A DNA stretch of 19,282 nt from Bacillota bacterium (GCA_023398105.1 JAEWST010000176.1:1-19282); one strand, 5' to 3'; counted from the stretch's first letter, positions 1-9,809 are shown. Made by a program: numbers and translations. Notes: generated from the letters alone by a model not told the origin.

Positions 1-1
1 G

Positions 2-3000
2 AAACCAAACGATAAAGGCAATAGCAAACAGCAGATAGTTAAAGTTAACAATGAGAAGACAGAGATTTTGATTAAATATAAGGACAGTACGAAAGAAAGC
101 AGCATTAAAAACAATGTAAAAAAGAAAGTTAAACTTAAAAAAATCAATACGAAAAAGAAATTTAAGAAGACAAAAATAGATCTTCTTGAGATTGATGAAA
201 AGGATGACATATCAAAAACAATTGAAGAGCTGAAAAAAGATCCAAATGTAGAATTTGTACAGCCAAACTATAAGCTGGAGGCGGCAACAGCACCTTCAGA
301 TCCTATGTTTGAAAATCAATGGGCACTTCAAAACAGCAAAGACAAAGAGGTAGAAGGACAGCTGGGAAGACAGGGCGTTGATGATGTTGTTGTTGATATT
401 AATGCCATAAACGCATGGAATTTGACACAAGGCTCTTCAAGTGTAGTAGTTGGTTTACTAGACACTGGAGTAGATATAAGCCATGAGGACTTGTCGGCAA
501 ATATATACGTAAATGCTAATGAAATAGCAGGCAATGGCATTGATGATGATGGGAACGGATATATAGATGATGTAAACGGCTGGGACTTTGCCAATGAGGA
601 TGAAGATGTATATGATGACGCTACACTGGATATGCATGGAACACATGTTGCAGGAATTCTGGCAGCAGCAAATAACAGCACTGGTATAATAGGCACTGCT
701 CCAAACGTGAAGCTAATGCCCTTAAAATTTATTAACGGGAATTGGGGCTACACTTGTGACGCAATAGCTGCTATAGAGTACGCTATGAAGATGGGTGTCA
801 AGATAATAAACTGCAGCTTTGGTGGCACAGATGATAACTATGCCTTAAAGGATACAATGGTAAACAGTGGGATTTTGTTTGTGTGTGCAGCAGGAAATAG
901 AGGCAATGATGTGGCTGCTTATCCTGTATATCCAGCATGTTTTGATATCCCAAATGTTTTATCAGTAGCATCAATAGACAGTAAAGGCGTGGTATCTCAA
1001 TATTCTAGCTATGGAAACAAGATACATGTGGCAGCACCTGGTGTAAACATATTAAGTACAACACCCAACAACACATATGAGTATTTTACTGGAACTTCAG
1101 CGGCTGTCCCCTTTGTAACAGGCATAGCAGCTCTTTTAAAAAGCTATCACCCTGATTTGACTATTACAGAGCTTTCACAGCGAATAAAAAACAATACAGT
1201 ACCTTGCACGAATCTAGCAGGGAAGGTTTCAACAGGCGGCAGAGTAGATGCCTTTGCGGCACTTACAAACACAAAGCCTGATGTAGATACATATACAGAT
1301 GAGGGAAATGAAGACGAGACTGTTGCAGCAGGACAGCAGGGTGGAAATATAGACACTTGGTATACAATGGATCAGCTTGCAAAAATTAAGGAACAGCTCC
1401 ATTATGGTGAATCAGGTGTAAACCCTGCATCAGGAAACTTCTCATTTACAGTAAATGACATGAGTGTACCTGCACCAGGTTTTCAGGTGAACATTTCACG
1501 TACCTACAATTCGAGAAGTGATAAAAGCACTCCTTTGGGACGTGGCTGGACTTTTGGCTTTGAAGGCTATGTGGAAGGCACGAATGTTGTAGATGTATCC
1601 TTGCCTTCAGGAAGTGTAGAAAGATTTAGATTAAAAAATAATGTATATGAACCAGAAGAATCAAGAAGTACCTTTGTAAAAAATTCAGATGGAACATACC
1701 TTTTGACTACCCAAGACCAGTATAAATACACCTTTAACAGCAATCGTTATTTGGTCAAAATGGAGGACAGAAACGGAAATGCCATAAATATAACTGTTGA
1801 CTCCACAGGGAAAATAACTAAAATAACTGATACAGTAGGCAGAGAGTATATAATTAATTATAGTACTTCAAACAGCAAGCTTATAGACACTATTACCGAC
1901 CCAGAAAACAGGGTTATTACATATCAATATGACAGCAATAACAGACTTTCTACCGTTACAGACCCAATGGGCGGAATAATGAGATATTTCTATGACACAA
2001 CGGGATATTTAAAAGAAATACAGGATCATAACCAAAAAATAGTAGAAAAAATTACCTACAACCACTCGGAAGGCGAAAATCAGCACAAGGTATCTCAGGC
2101 AATTGATTCCTTTGGAGATGTTTTAAACTATAAATATGAGCCAACACATAAAACAACAACAACAGATGCCTATAAAAAAGAAAATGGAAAAACAACCATA
2201 ACCGATTCAAAGGGAAGAGAGTATACCTATTGGTATGATGATTCCTTCTATACAACACGTGTACAAGATCCAGAGGGGAAATCCACATATACAGAATATT
2301 TTCTATATGGCGGAAAAAATAAATTCGGCGATATAAAATCAACAACTGACAGAAACGGCAACAAAACAGAATACGAAATAGATAACCAAGGTAATGTTAC
2401 TAAAATAATAAATCCTGATAAAAGTACAATAATAAAGGAATATGACACCAAGAACAACCTTACAAAAGAAGTAGATGAATGCCAAAAGGCAACCTACTAT
2501 ATATATGATGCAAATAAAATAAACCTTATCAAGAAGGTTCAGCCTCTAAATGGTACAGATAGCTATACTGGAACAGACAGCGGCAATTTTGCAATAACTG
2601 TATATGAATATTACACAGGAAACGAATCTGGCTGTGCTGCAAAAGGACTTCAGAAAAATGAAAAAGACCCAGAGGGAAATATTACAACCTATACCTATGA
2701 TGCTGACGGAAATGTAAAAACAGTTTCAGACCCTGAGACAAACAAGGTTACCAGCTATGAATATAACCGTATAGGCTGGAAAACAGCAGAATTAACACCA
2801 AAAGGCAACCGTATCGAATATGCCTATGACAAAAATGGTCAGCTAATTAAAGCCACAAATGCAAGTACTACTGAAATAACTACTAAAAATGAAACACAAA
2901 GAATTGTATATGACATAATGGGAAGAAAGGTACAGGAAATTGCTCCAAACCAATATGACAGTACAAAGGACAATTTGCAGGACTACACCTATAGTGATAC

Positions 3001-6000
3001 TCTAGCTGGTACAAGATATGAATATTATGACAGCGGCAAAGTGAAAAATATAACCGATGCATTGGGAAATATAACAGAATATACCTATGACGTATATGGA
3101 AATACACTCACTGAGACAAAGCCGAACGGAGCTGTCTACAGCTACACCTATGACGTTATGGACAGACTTGAAAAGATACATTTCAAGGAAAATTCCACGG
3201 CAGAGGAAAAGCTGCTTACCGAAAATAGCTATGCAACATTGGCTGACGGCAAAACACAAAAAACAGAAACAAAATACCTTGAAGCAGGTGTAAATCCAGT
3301 AGCAGCAGTGACAGTGTATATATACGACTATGCAAATAGGCTTGAAGTCCAAACCAATCCAGATGGAACACAGAAAAAGATAAAATACAACGCAAATGGA
3401 ACAGTTGAGGAACAGATATCAGAAAATGGATTCAGTACATTCTTCAAATATGACGGACTAAATAGACTCACAGAGCAATGGACTCCATTAGAGGTATCAA
3501 ATGTAAATATACTCTATACCTATCAAAAAATAGAGTATGACAAAGCTGGAAGAAAGGTTCTACAAAAAAATGGCAAGGAAAAGGTGGCAAAATTTGAGAT
3601 GCCTCAAAACTTTGCTGTTACTAATTATTCATATTACAAGAACGGCAATGTAAAAAATACAACAGATTCAGAGGGACGAAAGACAGAATACCTATATGAC
3701 GACGATGGAAATTTACTAAAAGAAACCGTATATACAGATGAAAACAAAACCCTTATTACAGAGTATGCATATAACTATTTAGGGAAAATATCATCAAAGA
3801 TTCAGCATGTAGCAGAAGGTGATTTGTATGGAAACAGCTGTGGCAGTACCGAAGACAAAGTACTTGTTACCTCCTATACCTATGACAAAAATGGAAATAT
3901 AGAAGCAGTAACAACACCTGACAGCGTTACAACCACCTATGAATATGATTTACTTAGCAGGCTTTTGTCACAGAGCAGACCTGGGCTAGATGAAACAGGT
4001 GCAGAGGTTACAATAACCACCTCAACCACCTACGATTGGCAGGGACAACCTTTAACAATAACAGATGCAAAAGGGAATGTTACAGAATACTTATATAACA
4101 AAAGAGGCTTATTAGAAAAAATAACTAATGCAGACAACGGCGTTACAGTATACCACTATGATTTATCGGGAAGAAAAATAGCCGAAGTATCACCAAAAAA
4201 TTATGACAGCACAAAAAGCATAGCTACAATGAACAGAATAGAATATATATATGACAAGATGGACAGATTGCTGGCTAAAAAAGACATATATATGAATTTA
4301 TCAGGGCAATGGGAGACAATCTATACAAAGGCCTACAAATATGATAATTCAGGCAACGTAATAAAAGAACTTGATGCAGTGGGCTATGATTCTGGCACAG
4401 GCACAACCCTTGACGCTAAAATAAATTCAGGCTATGGCACAGAATATACCTATAACCTTGCTAATTTACTAGTAACCCAAATTGATCCTGTTGCAAAAAA
4501 ACGTGAACTATCCTTCTCATTAAAAAATGAATATGATGCAATGGGAAGAAAAATATTACAAACTAATGCAGATGGAGTAAAAACCTTATATACCTATGAT
4601 AATGCTGGAAACATACTGTCAGTGAGCATAAAAAAGAATCAGGCATCAAATACGCAGAAACTACAAACTTCAACCTATGACCTAATAGGAAGAATGCTTA
4701 CCCAAACAGATGCAAAGGGAAACACAACCACTTACCAATACAATGGACTTGGTAAAGTAAGTAAGGCGGTTACTCCTAGTGATAGCACAATAGCCTCAAA
4801 CACTATCATTTACCAGTATGATGTTATGGGCAATCTAAAATATCAGCAGGATTCCTTGGGAAAGGTTAACCTGTACACCTACGATAATCAAGGCAGACAG
4901 CTTACAAATACTCAGAAAAAGCTAGATAACACACAAGCAATCACAGTATCCGCAAGCTATGATATAAATGGGAATAAATGCACCCAAACCGATGGGAACG
5001 GAAATGTTCAAACCAATACATATGATGTAATGAACAGGCTTAAAACTGTACAAAAGGCAGTAAATGGCGTAATAAAAACCACAACCTACGGCTACGATGC
5101 AAATGGCAATCAGATAACAGCAACAGATTGGCTTGGCAACACAATCACAAATATATATGATGCATTGAACAGAATAGTAGAGAAAAGAGACCCATATACC
5201 ACAATCCAAAAGCTGGAATACAACAAAAACAGCTTGCAGTCCAAGTCAATAGATGCACTGGGCAATGCAACGGAATATTTATATGATGAAAACAATAGAC
5301 TAGTAACCACAATAGACCCTGAAGGGCACGTAACAAGCCAAGCCTATGATAATGTAGGAAATATTACAACAAAGAAGGATGGAAATGGCACAGCCACCAC
5401 CTACAAATATGATGAACTAGGCAGGCTAACAGCAGTAATCAATGCAAAATCCGAGATAACCAGCTATAGCTATGACTTAAATGGAAACATGCTTACTCAG
5501 ACCGATGGAAAGGGTAATACCACAGCCTATGAGTACAATGTAGCCAATAAGCTCACAAAAAAAATAGACCACGGTGGAAGAATAAGCGTAAATGGGGAAT
5601 ACAAATACATAGCTGCAAAACTCGATACATACACCTACAATGCAGACGGCAACATAGCCAGCATGACAGACAAAAATGGAAAGCTGATCCAGTATACCTA
5701 CGATATACACGGTAGACTTATATCAAAAGCAATAGGAAGCAGTATAATATCCTATACTTATGATAACAACGGAAATCAGCTAACCATTACAGACAGCACT
5801 GGAACAACAGTAAGAACCTATGATGAGCAAAACAGAGTACTGACAAAAACAGTGCCAAAGTTTGGAATAACCACCTATACCTATGATAATGCAGAAGGTA
5901 ACGGGCTGTATTCTGAAACCACAACAGACTTTAAAAATAACCTTACAAAAAAGGTATATGACAAAGCAGGCAGGCTCTATCAGGTAATAGCTGACGGAAA

Positions 6001-8197
6001 AACTACAGCCTATGAATATTATGGTAATGGAAGCAGAAAAAGCGTAACCTACAATGACGGTGCAAAGGAAGAATACACCTATTACAAAAATGGTTTGAAC
6101 AAAACCCTTGTAAACAAAAAAGCCACTGGCTTGATAATAGACAGCTACAGCTACACCTATGACAGGGCAAATAACCAGACCTCAAAAACAGATTCAAAGG
6201 GAGTAACCAATTATGCCTACGACAGCTTAAACAGGCTAGTAAAAACAACAGAGCCAAGCGGCAAGGAAACCAGCTATACCTTTGACAAAGCAGGAAACAG
6301 GCTTACCGAAACAATAAAGCTAGGTACAAGCTCAGTTACCACAAAATATACCTATAATGAGCAGAACAGGCTTATGTCAACGGCTTGTCAAAGCGGAAGC
6401 CAAACAGTAACAGACAAATATCGCTATGACAATAACGGAAACACAATAAGCAAAACCTCAGAGACAGTCAAGCCAATTGATTCAGCAGTTGAAAGCAAGG
6501 CTACTGTATTTAAGGCAGGTCAAAGCCCTACAGGTGATAACACTTGCTTTGATGAAATAACACTATATGACTTTGACGTTTGGAACCAGCTAATAAAGAC
6601 AACTGTAAAGGATAAAAAAATATCCTACTCCTACAACGGCGAAGGCTATAGAGTATCAAAGGATATAAACGGTCAGACTACCAATTACCTGTACGAAGCC
6701 GACAAGGTAATACTAGAGACAGACGAAGCAAATAACCAAATAGCTAAAAATATCTATGGCTTAAACCTGCTGACAAGAACCGCGGGCAATGATACAATGA
6801 ACTATATGTACAACGGTCATGCAGATGTAACAGCACTGCTAAACCAAGATGGAATAGTAACTGCAACCTACTATTACGATGCCTTTGGAAACATATTAGA
6901 GCAAACAGGAAACGCCAACAACAGCATCACCTACGCAGGCTACCAGTATGATGGCGAAACAGGGCTTTACTATCTGAATGCAAGAATGTATGACCCAAAG
7001 ATAGCAAGATTTTTGCAGGAAGATACGTATTTAGGAGATAGAAATGATCCGCTATCATTAAATTTATACACCTATTGTTACAACAACCCTATAATTTATT
7101 TTGACCCAACAGGGCATGTTGTAACCGATTGGGATAAATCTCACCTCACATCTGATGAAATTAAGGATTTAGAGGCAATAGGAAATCAATGGGCAAATGC
7201 TGATGCACAAAAAAAAGCAGAGTTACGTAGCGAAGCAGATAATTTAAGAGCTAAATATCGTGATGATGATGAATTTACAGATGCTTTTGGGTATACTCAA
7301 AAGAGTACCAATCCTTCAGGCGGACAAAACAGTCATAAGAATACAAATAATATAAATAGTGGTAATGATAGAGCGAATACTAATAATGGTTTTATAGGAC
7401 CTAGATTGCCAACTCAGGTGACGAGGAATACTGTAAATTATAAAGAATTGAATAAGGATTATTGGAATCGAACTGATGGATATTTTGATGGATTATGGTG
7501 GCAGGATGAGAATAAATTAAGAGAAGCTGCAGCAGTAATAAGAAGCGAAATTAGATATACTGGATCATATCAACTTAACACCAATTTGGGGTATAAAAGT
7601 TGGTCAAGCGATCCGAAAGAGATTAATAAGAGAATGATTGCTATACAGGCACTATCCAATACAAGTAGAACGGGTTATTATGATGAAGGTACTTTAGCGG
7701 CCATAGAAACACATATGGCACTATATGATATGGATTTTTCAAACCATACTTTGGATGAAAAGAAGTTAGATGTTATTATTGAAAGATACGGGGAAATTCT
7801 ATTCAAAGATTCAGGTAATAAGTTAGAATCTGGATGGGGAGATGTTATTGATGGTGTAATGCTTCTTGGCGGCGGATATTCTCTAAGTAGAGGTACAGTT
7901 ATTAAGGGAACGGGTAAGACTGTTGTTGAGGAAGTACCTAAGACAAAAACGCCTATTAACCCAAACCCATTTAAAGGGAAGACACCTACTGAAATTGATA
8001 AAATGCTAAGAGATGCAGGATTTGAACCAAGAGGTCCAGACCCATTGAACGGTAAGGGTGGGTATGTAAATCCGAAAACAGGTAGGTCTTACCATATCGA
8101 CGAAGCAAATAGCTTTGGTGAACCACCTCATGTTGATGTCAATCGGTTAAGGGATTACAAAGGACCATTGGATAAGAAAAAATACGATATGAATTAG
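2..8197 (+). CDS. Subtilase-RHS/YD-repeat polymorphic toxin (5' end outside the window)
   Basis: The frame is open from base 2 with no stop, so the true start and any signal peptide lie upstream; a TTG at 68 is only the first internal start. In order: an inhibitor-I9-like propeptide (about 60-290); a peptidase S8 domain with Asp at 461-463 (LLDTGVD), His at 635-637 (HGTHVAG), oxyanion Asn at 896-898 and Ser at 1097-1099 (GTSAAVP); an acidic linker (about 1280-1340); an RHS N-terminal (DUF6531-like) domain at about 1390-1800; then dozens of YD repeats (YxYDxxGN, TDxxGNxTxY) to about 7000. The RHS core ends with NLYTYCYNNP and DPTGH at 7103-7117. The tip (7118-8197) ends in a small domain, FKGKTPTEID to the C-terminus, with conserved-looking HIDEAN and PPHVDVNR. 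Known RHS/WapA proteins are exported shells that deliver a C-terminal toxin. A nuclease activity for this tip is inference; I cannot name its family. The protease may process the protein. Codon use becomes more T-rich beyond the core end. Confidence 0.93.
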   Translation, partial: KPNDKGNSKQQIVKVNNEKTEILIKYKDSTKESSIKNNVKKKVKLKKINTKKKFKKTKIDLLEIDEKDDISKTIEELKKDPNVEFVQPNYKLEAATAPSDPMFENQWALQNSKDKEVEGQLGRQGVDDVVVDINAINAWNLTQGSSSVVVGLLDTGVDISHEDLSANIYVNANEIAGNGIDDDGNGYIDDVNGWDFANEDEDVYDDATLDMHGTHVAGILAAANNSTGIIGTAPNVKLMPLKFINGNWGYTCDAIAAIEYAMKMGVKIINCSFGGTDDNYALKDTMVNSGILFVCAAGNRGNDVAAYPVYPACFDIPNVLSVASIDSKGVVSQYSSYGNKIHVAAPGVNILSTTPNNTYEYFTGTSAAVPFVTGIAALLKSYHPDLTITELSQRIKNNTVPCTNLAGKVSTGGRVDAFAALTNTKPDVDTYTDEGNEDETVAAGQQGGNIDTWYTMDQLAKIKEQLHYGESGVNPASGNFSFTVNDMSVPAPGFQVNISRTYNSRSDKSTPLGRGWTFGFEGYVEGTNVVDVSLPSGSVERFRLKNNVYEPEESRSTFVKNSDGTYLLTTQDQYKYTFNSNRYLVKMEDRNGNAINITVDSTGKITKITDTVGREYIINYSTSNSKLIDTITDPENRVITYQYDSNNRLSTVTDPMGGIMRYFYDTTGYLKEIQDHNQKIVEKITYNHSEGENQHKVSQAIDSFGDVLNYKYEPTHKTTTTDAYKKENGKTTITDSKGREYTYWYDDSFYTTRVQDPEGKSTYTEYFLYGGKNKFGDIKSTTDRNGNKTEYEIDNQGNVTKIINPDKSTIIKEYDTKNNLTKEVDECQKATYYIYDANKINLIKKVQPLNGTDSYTGTDSGNFAITVYEYYTGNESGCAAKGLQKNEKDPEGNITTYTYDADGNVKTVSDPETNKVTSYEYNRIGWKTAELTPKGNRIEYAYDKNGQLIKATNASTTEITTKNETQRIVYDIMGRKVQEIAPNQYDSTKDNLQDYTYSDTLAGTRYEYYDSGKVKNITDALGNITEYTYDVYGNTLTETKPNGAVYSYTYDVMDRLEKIHFKENSTAEEKLLTENSYATLADGKTQKTETKYLEAGVNPVAAVTVYIYDYANRLEVQTNPDGTQKKIKYNANGTVEEQISENGFSTFFKYDGLNRLTEQWTPLEVSNVNILYTYQKIEYDKAGRKVLQKNGKEKVAKFEMPQNFAVTNYSYYKNGNVKNTTDSEGRKTEYLYDDDGNLLKETVYTDENKTLITEYAYNYLGKISSKIQHVAEGDLYGNSCGSTEDKVLVTSYTYDKNGNIEAVTTPDSVTTTYEYDLLSRLLSQSRPGLDETGAEVTITTSTTYDWQGQPLTITDAKGNVTEYLYNKRGLLEKITNADNGVTVYHYDLSGRKIAEVSPKNYDSTKSIATMNRIEYIYDKMDRLLAKKDIYMNLSGQWETIYTKAYKYDNSGNVIKELDAVGYDSGTGTTLDAKINSGYGTEYTYNLANLLVTQIDPVAKKRELSFSLKNEYDAMGRKILQTNADGVKTLYTYDNAGNILSVSIKKNQASNTQKLQTSTYDLIGRMLTQTDAKGNTTTYQYNGLGKVSKAVTPSDSTIASNTIIYQYDVMGNLKYQQDSLGKVNLYTYDNQGRQLTNTQKKLDNTQAITVSASYDINGNKCTQTDGNGNVQTNTYDVMNRLKTVQKAVNGVIKTTTYGYDANGNQITATDWLGNTITNIYDALNRIVEKRDPYTTIQKLEYNKNSLQSKSIDALGNATEYLYDENNRLVTTIDPEGHVTSQAYDNVGNITTKKDGNGTATTYKYDELGRLTAVINAKSEITSYSYDLNGNMLTQTDGKGNTTAYEYNVANKLTKKIDHGGRISVNGEYKYIAAKLDTYTYNADGNIASMTDKNGKLIQYTYDIHGRLISKAIGSSIISYTYDNNGNQLTITDSTGTTVRTYDEQNRVLTKTVPKFGITTYTYDNAEGNGLYSETTTDFKNNLTKKVYDKAGRLYQVIADGKTTAYEYYGNGSRKSVTYNDGAKEEYTYYKNGLNKTLVNKKATGLIIDSYSYTYDRANNQTSKTDSKGVTNYAYDSLNRLVKTTEPSGKETSYTFDKAGNRLTETIKLGTSSVTTKYTYNEQNRLMSTACQSGSQTVTDKYRYDNNGNTISKTSETVKPIDSAVESKATVFKAGQSPTGDNTCFDEITLYDFDVWNQLIKTTVKDKKISYSYNGEGYRVSKDINGQTTNYLYEADKVILETDEANNQIAKNIYGLNLLTRTAGNDTMNYMYNGHADVTALLNQDGIVTATYYYDAFGNILEQTGNANNSITYAGYQYDGETGLYYLNARMYDPKIARFLQEDTYLGDRNDPLSLNLYTYCYNNPIIYFDPTGHVVTDWDKSHLTSDEIKDLEAIGNQWANADAQKKAELRSEADNLRAKYRDDDEFTDAFGYTQKSTNPSGGQNSHKNTNNINSGNDRANTNNGFIGPRLPTQVTRNTVNYKELNKDYWNRTDGYFDGLWWQDENKLREAAAVIRSEIRYTGSYQLNTNLGYKSWSSDPKEINKRMIAIQALSNTSRTGYYDEGTLAAIETHMALYDMDFSNHTLDEKKLDVIIERYGEILFKDSGNKLESGWGDVIDGVMLLGGGYSLSRGTVIKGTGKTVVEEVPKTKTPINPNPFKGKTPTEIDKMLRDAGFEPRGPDPLNGKGGYVNPKTGRSYHIDEANSFGEPPHVDVNRLRDYKGPLDKKKYDMN

Positions 8198-8207
8198 GAG
8201 GTATATA

Positions 8208-8426
8208 ATGCTAACTGTCGAGATTAATAAAAAAGATGAAAGTATTGAAATATTTTGTGATAAAGAAGGTCTTGAATTATTAGCTAAGAAGATAAATGCT
8301 TTAGGTGTAAATGGAGGACACGTTCACCTAATGACACCATCCTGGGCAGGCAATGAACTTAGCGAAGAAAAACAGGGAGCAGAAAATGAGTTAGTTAATC
8401 ATTTGAGAATTATTTTAGCACCTTAG
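8208..8426 (+). CDS. Imm32-like immunity protein for the RHS toxin tip
   Basis: This 72-residue protein most likely binds and neutralises the toxin domain encoded just upstream. The sequence resembles the Imm32 family: a short beta-rich start, then CDKEGLELLAKKINAL, then GHVHLMTPSWAGNELS near the middle. That matches the family pattern of an EGL helix followed by HVHL and a late GxEL, judged by eye. Its ribosome binding site, AGGAGG, overlaps the stop codon of the toxin gene and the start lies 10 nt after that stop, so the two are almost certainly co-transcribed and translationally coupled. No signal peptide is visible, as expected for a cytoplasmic immunity protein. The position alone makes the immunity role likely; the Imm32 assignment is less sure. 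Confidence 0.78.
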   Translation: MLTVEINKKDESIEIFCDKEGLELLAKKINALGVNGGHVHLMTPSWAGNELSEEKQGAENELVNHLRIILAP

Positions 8427-8481
8427 TAAATCGAAGGTCACACAGTTTCGGCTGATGTGAAAACAAAATCTACTACACAGG

Positions 8482-8514
8482 CGGCTATCTCAATGGAGGT
8501 AGCCGTCTTTCTTT
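8482..8514 (+). terminator. Rho-independent terminator after the toxin-immunity operon
   Basis: CGGCTATCT (8482-8490) pairs with AGGTAGCCG (8497-8505) through a 6-nt loop, with one G-T wobble. TCTTTCTTT follows. It closes the toxin-immunity transcription unit. Confidence 0.8.
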
Positions 8515-8578
8515 ATGCTTTGTTGCGAGTGGACATAAAACAATAATAATGAACTAATGAACTTTTGTTCCGAGGTTC

Positions 8579-8603
8579 AAAAAAGCAGGGTGTTATTCCC
8601 TGC
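8579..8603 (-). terminator. Rho-independent terminator of the recombinase gene
   Basis: GCAGGG (8585-8590) and CCCTGC (8598-8603) form a perfect stem with a 7-nt loop. On the minus strand it is followed by six T residues (8584-8579). It lies 10 nt past the recombinase stop and faces the + strand terminator at 8482-8514, marking a clean border between the toxin locus and the next block. Confidence 0.85.
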
Positions 8604-8612
8604 CTTTAAGCA

Positions 8613-9446
8613 CTACAGCAAATTGGCTTTATCCTTCATTTTCTTCCGGCTTGGATTTGTATATATAAGCGTAGTATGAATATTTGAATGTCCTGCCTGA
8701 TTAGCAACTTCATGAACGCTATATCCAGCTTCTAAAGCATTGGTACAATAGAAATGCCTTAATGTATGAGGGGTTATTTTATCACTGTATTTATTGAAAA
8801 TTTGGTTTATGCGTGTTCTGTTTACACTGTCGCTTTGACGGCTTGTAAAAAGGTATTTGGAGTCACTTTTACGCTCCTTCATGTATTCTTTAACGGAGTT
8901 AATAATCTTGTCATTAATAAAAACAATTCTTTGCTTATCACCTTTACCACTCCTGACAGTTATTTCCTTTGATGTAAGGTCAATATCATTTACTTTCAGG
9001 TCTAAAGCTTCCGATATCCGAAGGCCTGCATAAGCCAAAATGGTTATAATGGCATAATCTCGTTTGCTCTCGTTCTCTAATATCTTTTGCCGGAAGGCTT
9101 CTATATCCTGCTTTAAAATGTCCGTAGGGCTTGCAAATTGTTGTTGAATCTTAATGTTATCCTTTTTAGATATTACAAGGTCTGTTTGAATACCTTTATC
9201 AATCAGAAATTCATTAAATTTTACAAGGGCTGATATTTTGGCATTTACAGTCTTGGCGTTATCCTTCTTGATATTCCTTAAAAAGCTGATGAAATCCCAA
9301 ATATTAATCCTATGGAGCTTTTCAAAATCCGTTCCATAACTTTCTTTATACCAGTTTAAAAATCCCTGTAAATGCCGTAAATAGCTGTTAATAGTGTTGA
9401 CGCTTTTTCCATCTTGTATAAGGTACTCCTTGAATCGGTTTATCAT
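8613..9446 (-). CDS. Tyrosine site-specific recombinase (Xer/TnpI-like)
   Basis: This 277-residue phage-integrase-family recombinase cuts and rejoins DNA through a tyrosine. The N-terminal half (about 1-95) is a SAM-like core-binding domain (FKEYLIQDGKSVNTINSYL). The C-terminal half carries the catalytic set: Arg in AGLRISEAL, Lys in GKGDKQR, HTLRH, GHSNIHTT and the Tyr in LIYTN. It has no arm-binding extension and is short, like XerC/D, plasmid resolvases and TnpI of Tn4430-type transposons rather than phage integrases. On the minus strand GGAGG lies about 8 nt before the ATG. Four copies of a TTATGTT half-site, two of them forming a dif-like core, lie immediately upstream, which points to resolution or integration at that site. 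Any named orthology would be a guess. Confidence 0.92.
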   Translation of the reverse strand: MINRFKEYLIQDGKSVNTINSYLRHLQGFLNWYKESYGTDFEKLHRINIWDFISFLRNIKKDNAKTVNAKISALVKFNEFLIDKGIQTDLVISKKDNIKIQQQFASPTDILKQDIEAFRQKILENESKRDYAIITILAYAGLRISEALDLKVNDIDLTSKEITVRSGKGDKQRIVFINDKIINSVKEYMKERKSDSKYLFTSRQSDSVNRTRINQIFNKYSDKITPHTLRHFYCTNALEAGYSVHEVANQAGHSNIHTTLIYTNPSRKKMKDKANLL

Positions 9447-9463
9447 TTGTAATCCTCCATAAA

Positions 9464-9574
9464 TTATGTTGAACTATTTTTACACTGATTATTGATAAGT
9501 TATGTTTAACTCAATGATAAAATTGTAGCATATAGAGGGTGTGAGGTCAACATAAATAATATTATGTTTAACTA
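9464..9574. other. dif-like recombination site with two accessory half-sites
   Basis: Arm GGTCAACATAA (9545-9555), a 6-bp centre ATAATA (9556-9561) and inverted arm TTATGTTTAAC (9562-9572) form a 28-bp 11+6+11 site. This is the layout of Xer dif sites; the E. coli dif arms, GGTGCGCATAA and TTATGTTAAAT, are similar. Two more copies lie in direct orientation towards the recombinase: TTATGTTGAACTA (9464-9476) and TTATGTTTAACTCA (9500-9513). One inverted core plus two direct accessory repeats across about 110 bp next to the recombinase gene resembles the internal resolution site of TnpI-type systems. The repeats also overlap the recombinase promoter region, so autoregulation is plausible. Confidence 0.68.
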
Positions 9575-9809
9575 AAACAAGGAGCGGCTTATTCAATTAA
9601 ATATAACTTTGTCCCTTCTTAATGTCCTAAAAGCGATTTAGGGCGTTTGCTTTGGGCTTTATTAAAGCTTTGATTTAATGGAGATTGGTTCAGTTGGTTT
9701 TATGAAAGGGTTAATGATGAACTCTTATGCAAATGGTGTCATGTACGGCTTTGTAGACTATTTTAAATGATGATAAATACATAATTTTATAAACACCAAT
9801 TTATAGAAT
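9575..9809. other. Intergenic stretch with no convincing gene
   Basis: It contains a perfect hairpin, CCTAAA (9626-9631) with TTTAGG (9637-9642). A possible 30-codon ORF at 9678-9770 on the + strand (MEIGSVGFMKGLMM start, DYFK end) has no usable ribosome binding site and is followed by the terminator at 9810-9850. It could be a leader peptide, a small RNA or chance. I saw nothing else. Confidence 0.4.

Noticed and set aside
3087..3293. Plus-strand 68-codon ORF inside the RHS gene
   Set aside because: It is an alternative frame of the YD-repeat region with no ribosome binding site and no recognisable sequence.
5110..5336. CRISPR-like or satellite-like repetition in the YD region
   Set aside because: The repetition is at protein level with irregular spacing and diverged DNA; it is explained by YD repeats.
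328..6257. Several minus-strand ORFs of 60-120 codons opposite the RHS gene
   Set aside because: They lie antisense to a coding region that is T-poor and repetitive, lack ribosome binding sites, and have tyrosine/cysteine/isoleucine-rich translations typical of reversed YD repeats.
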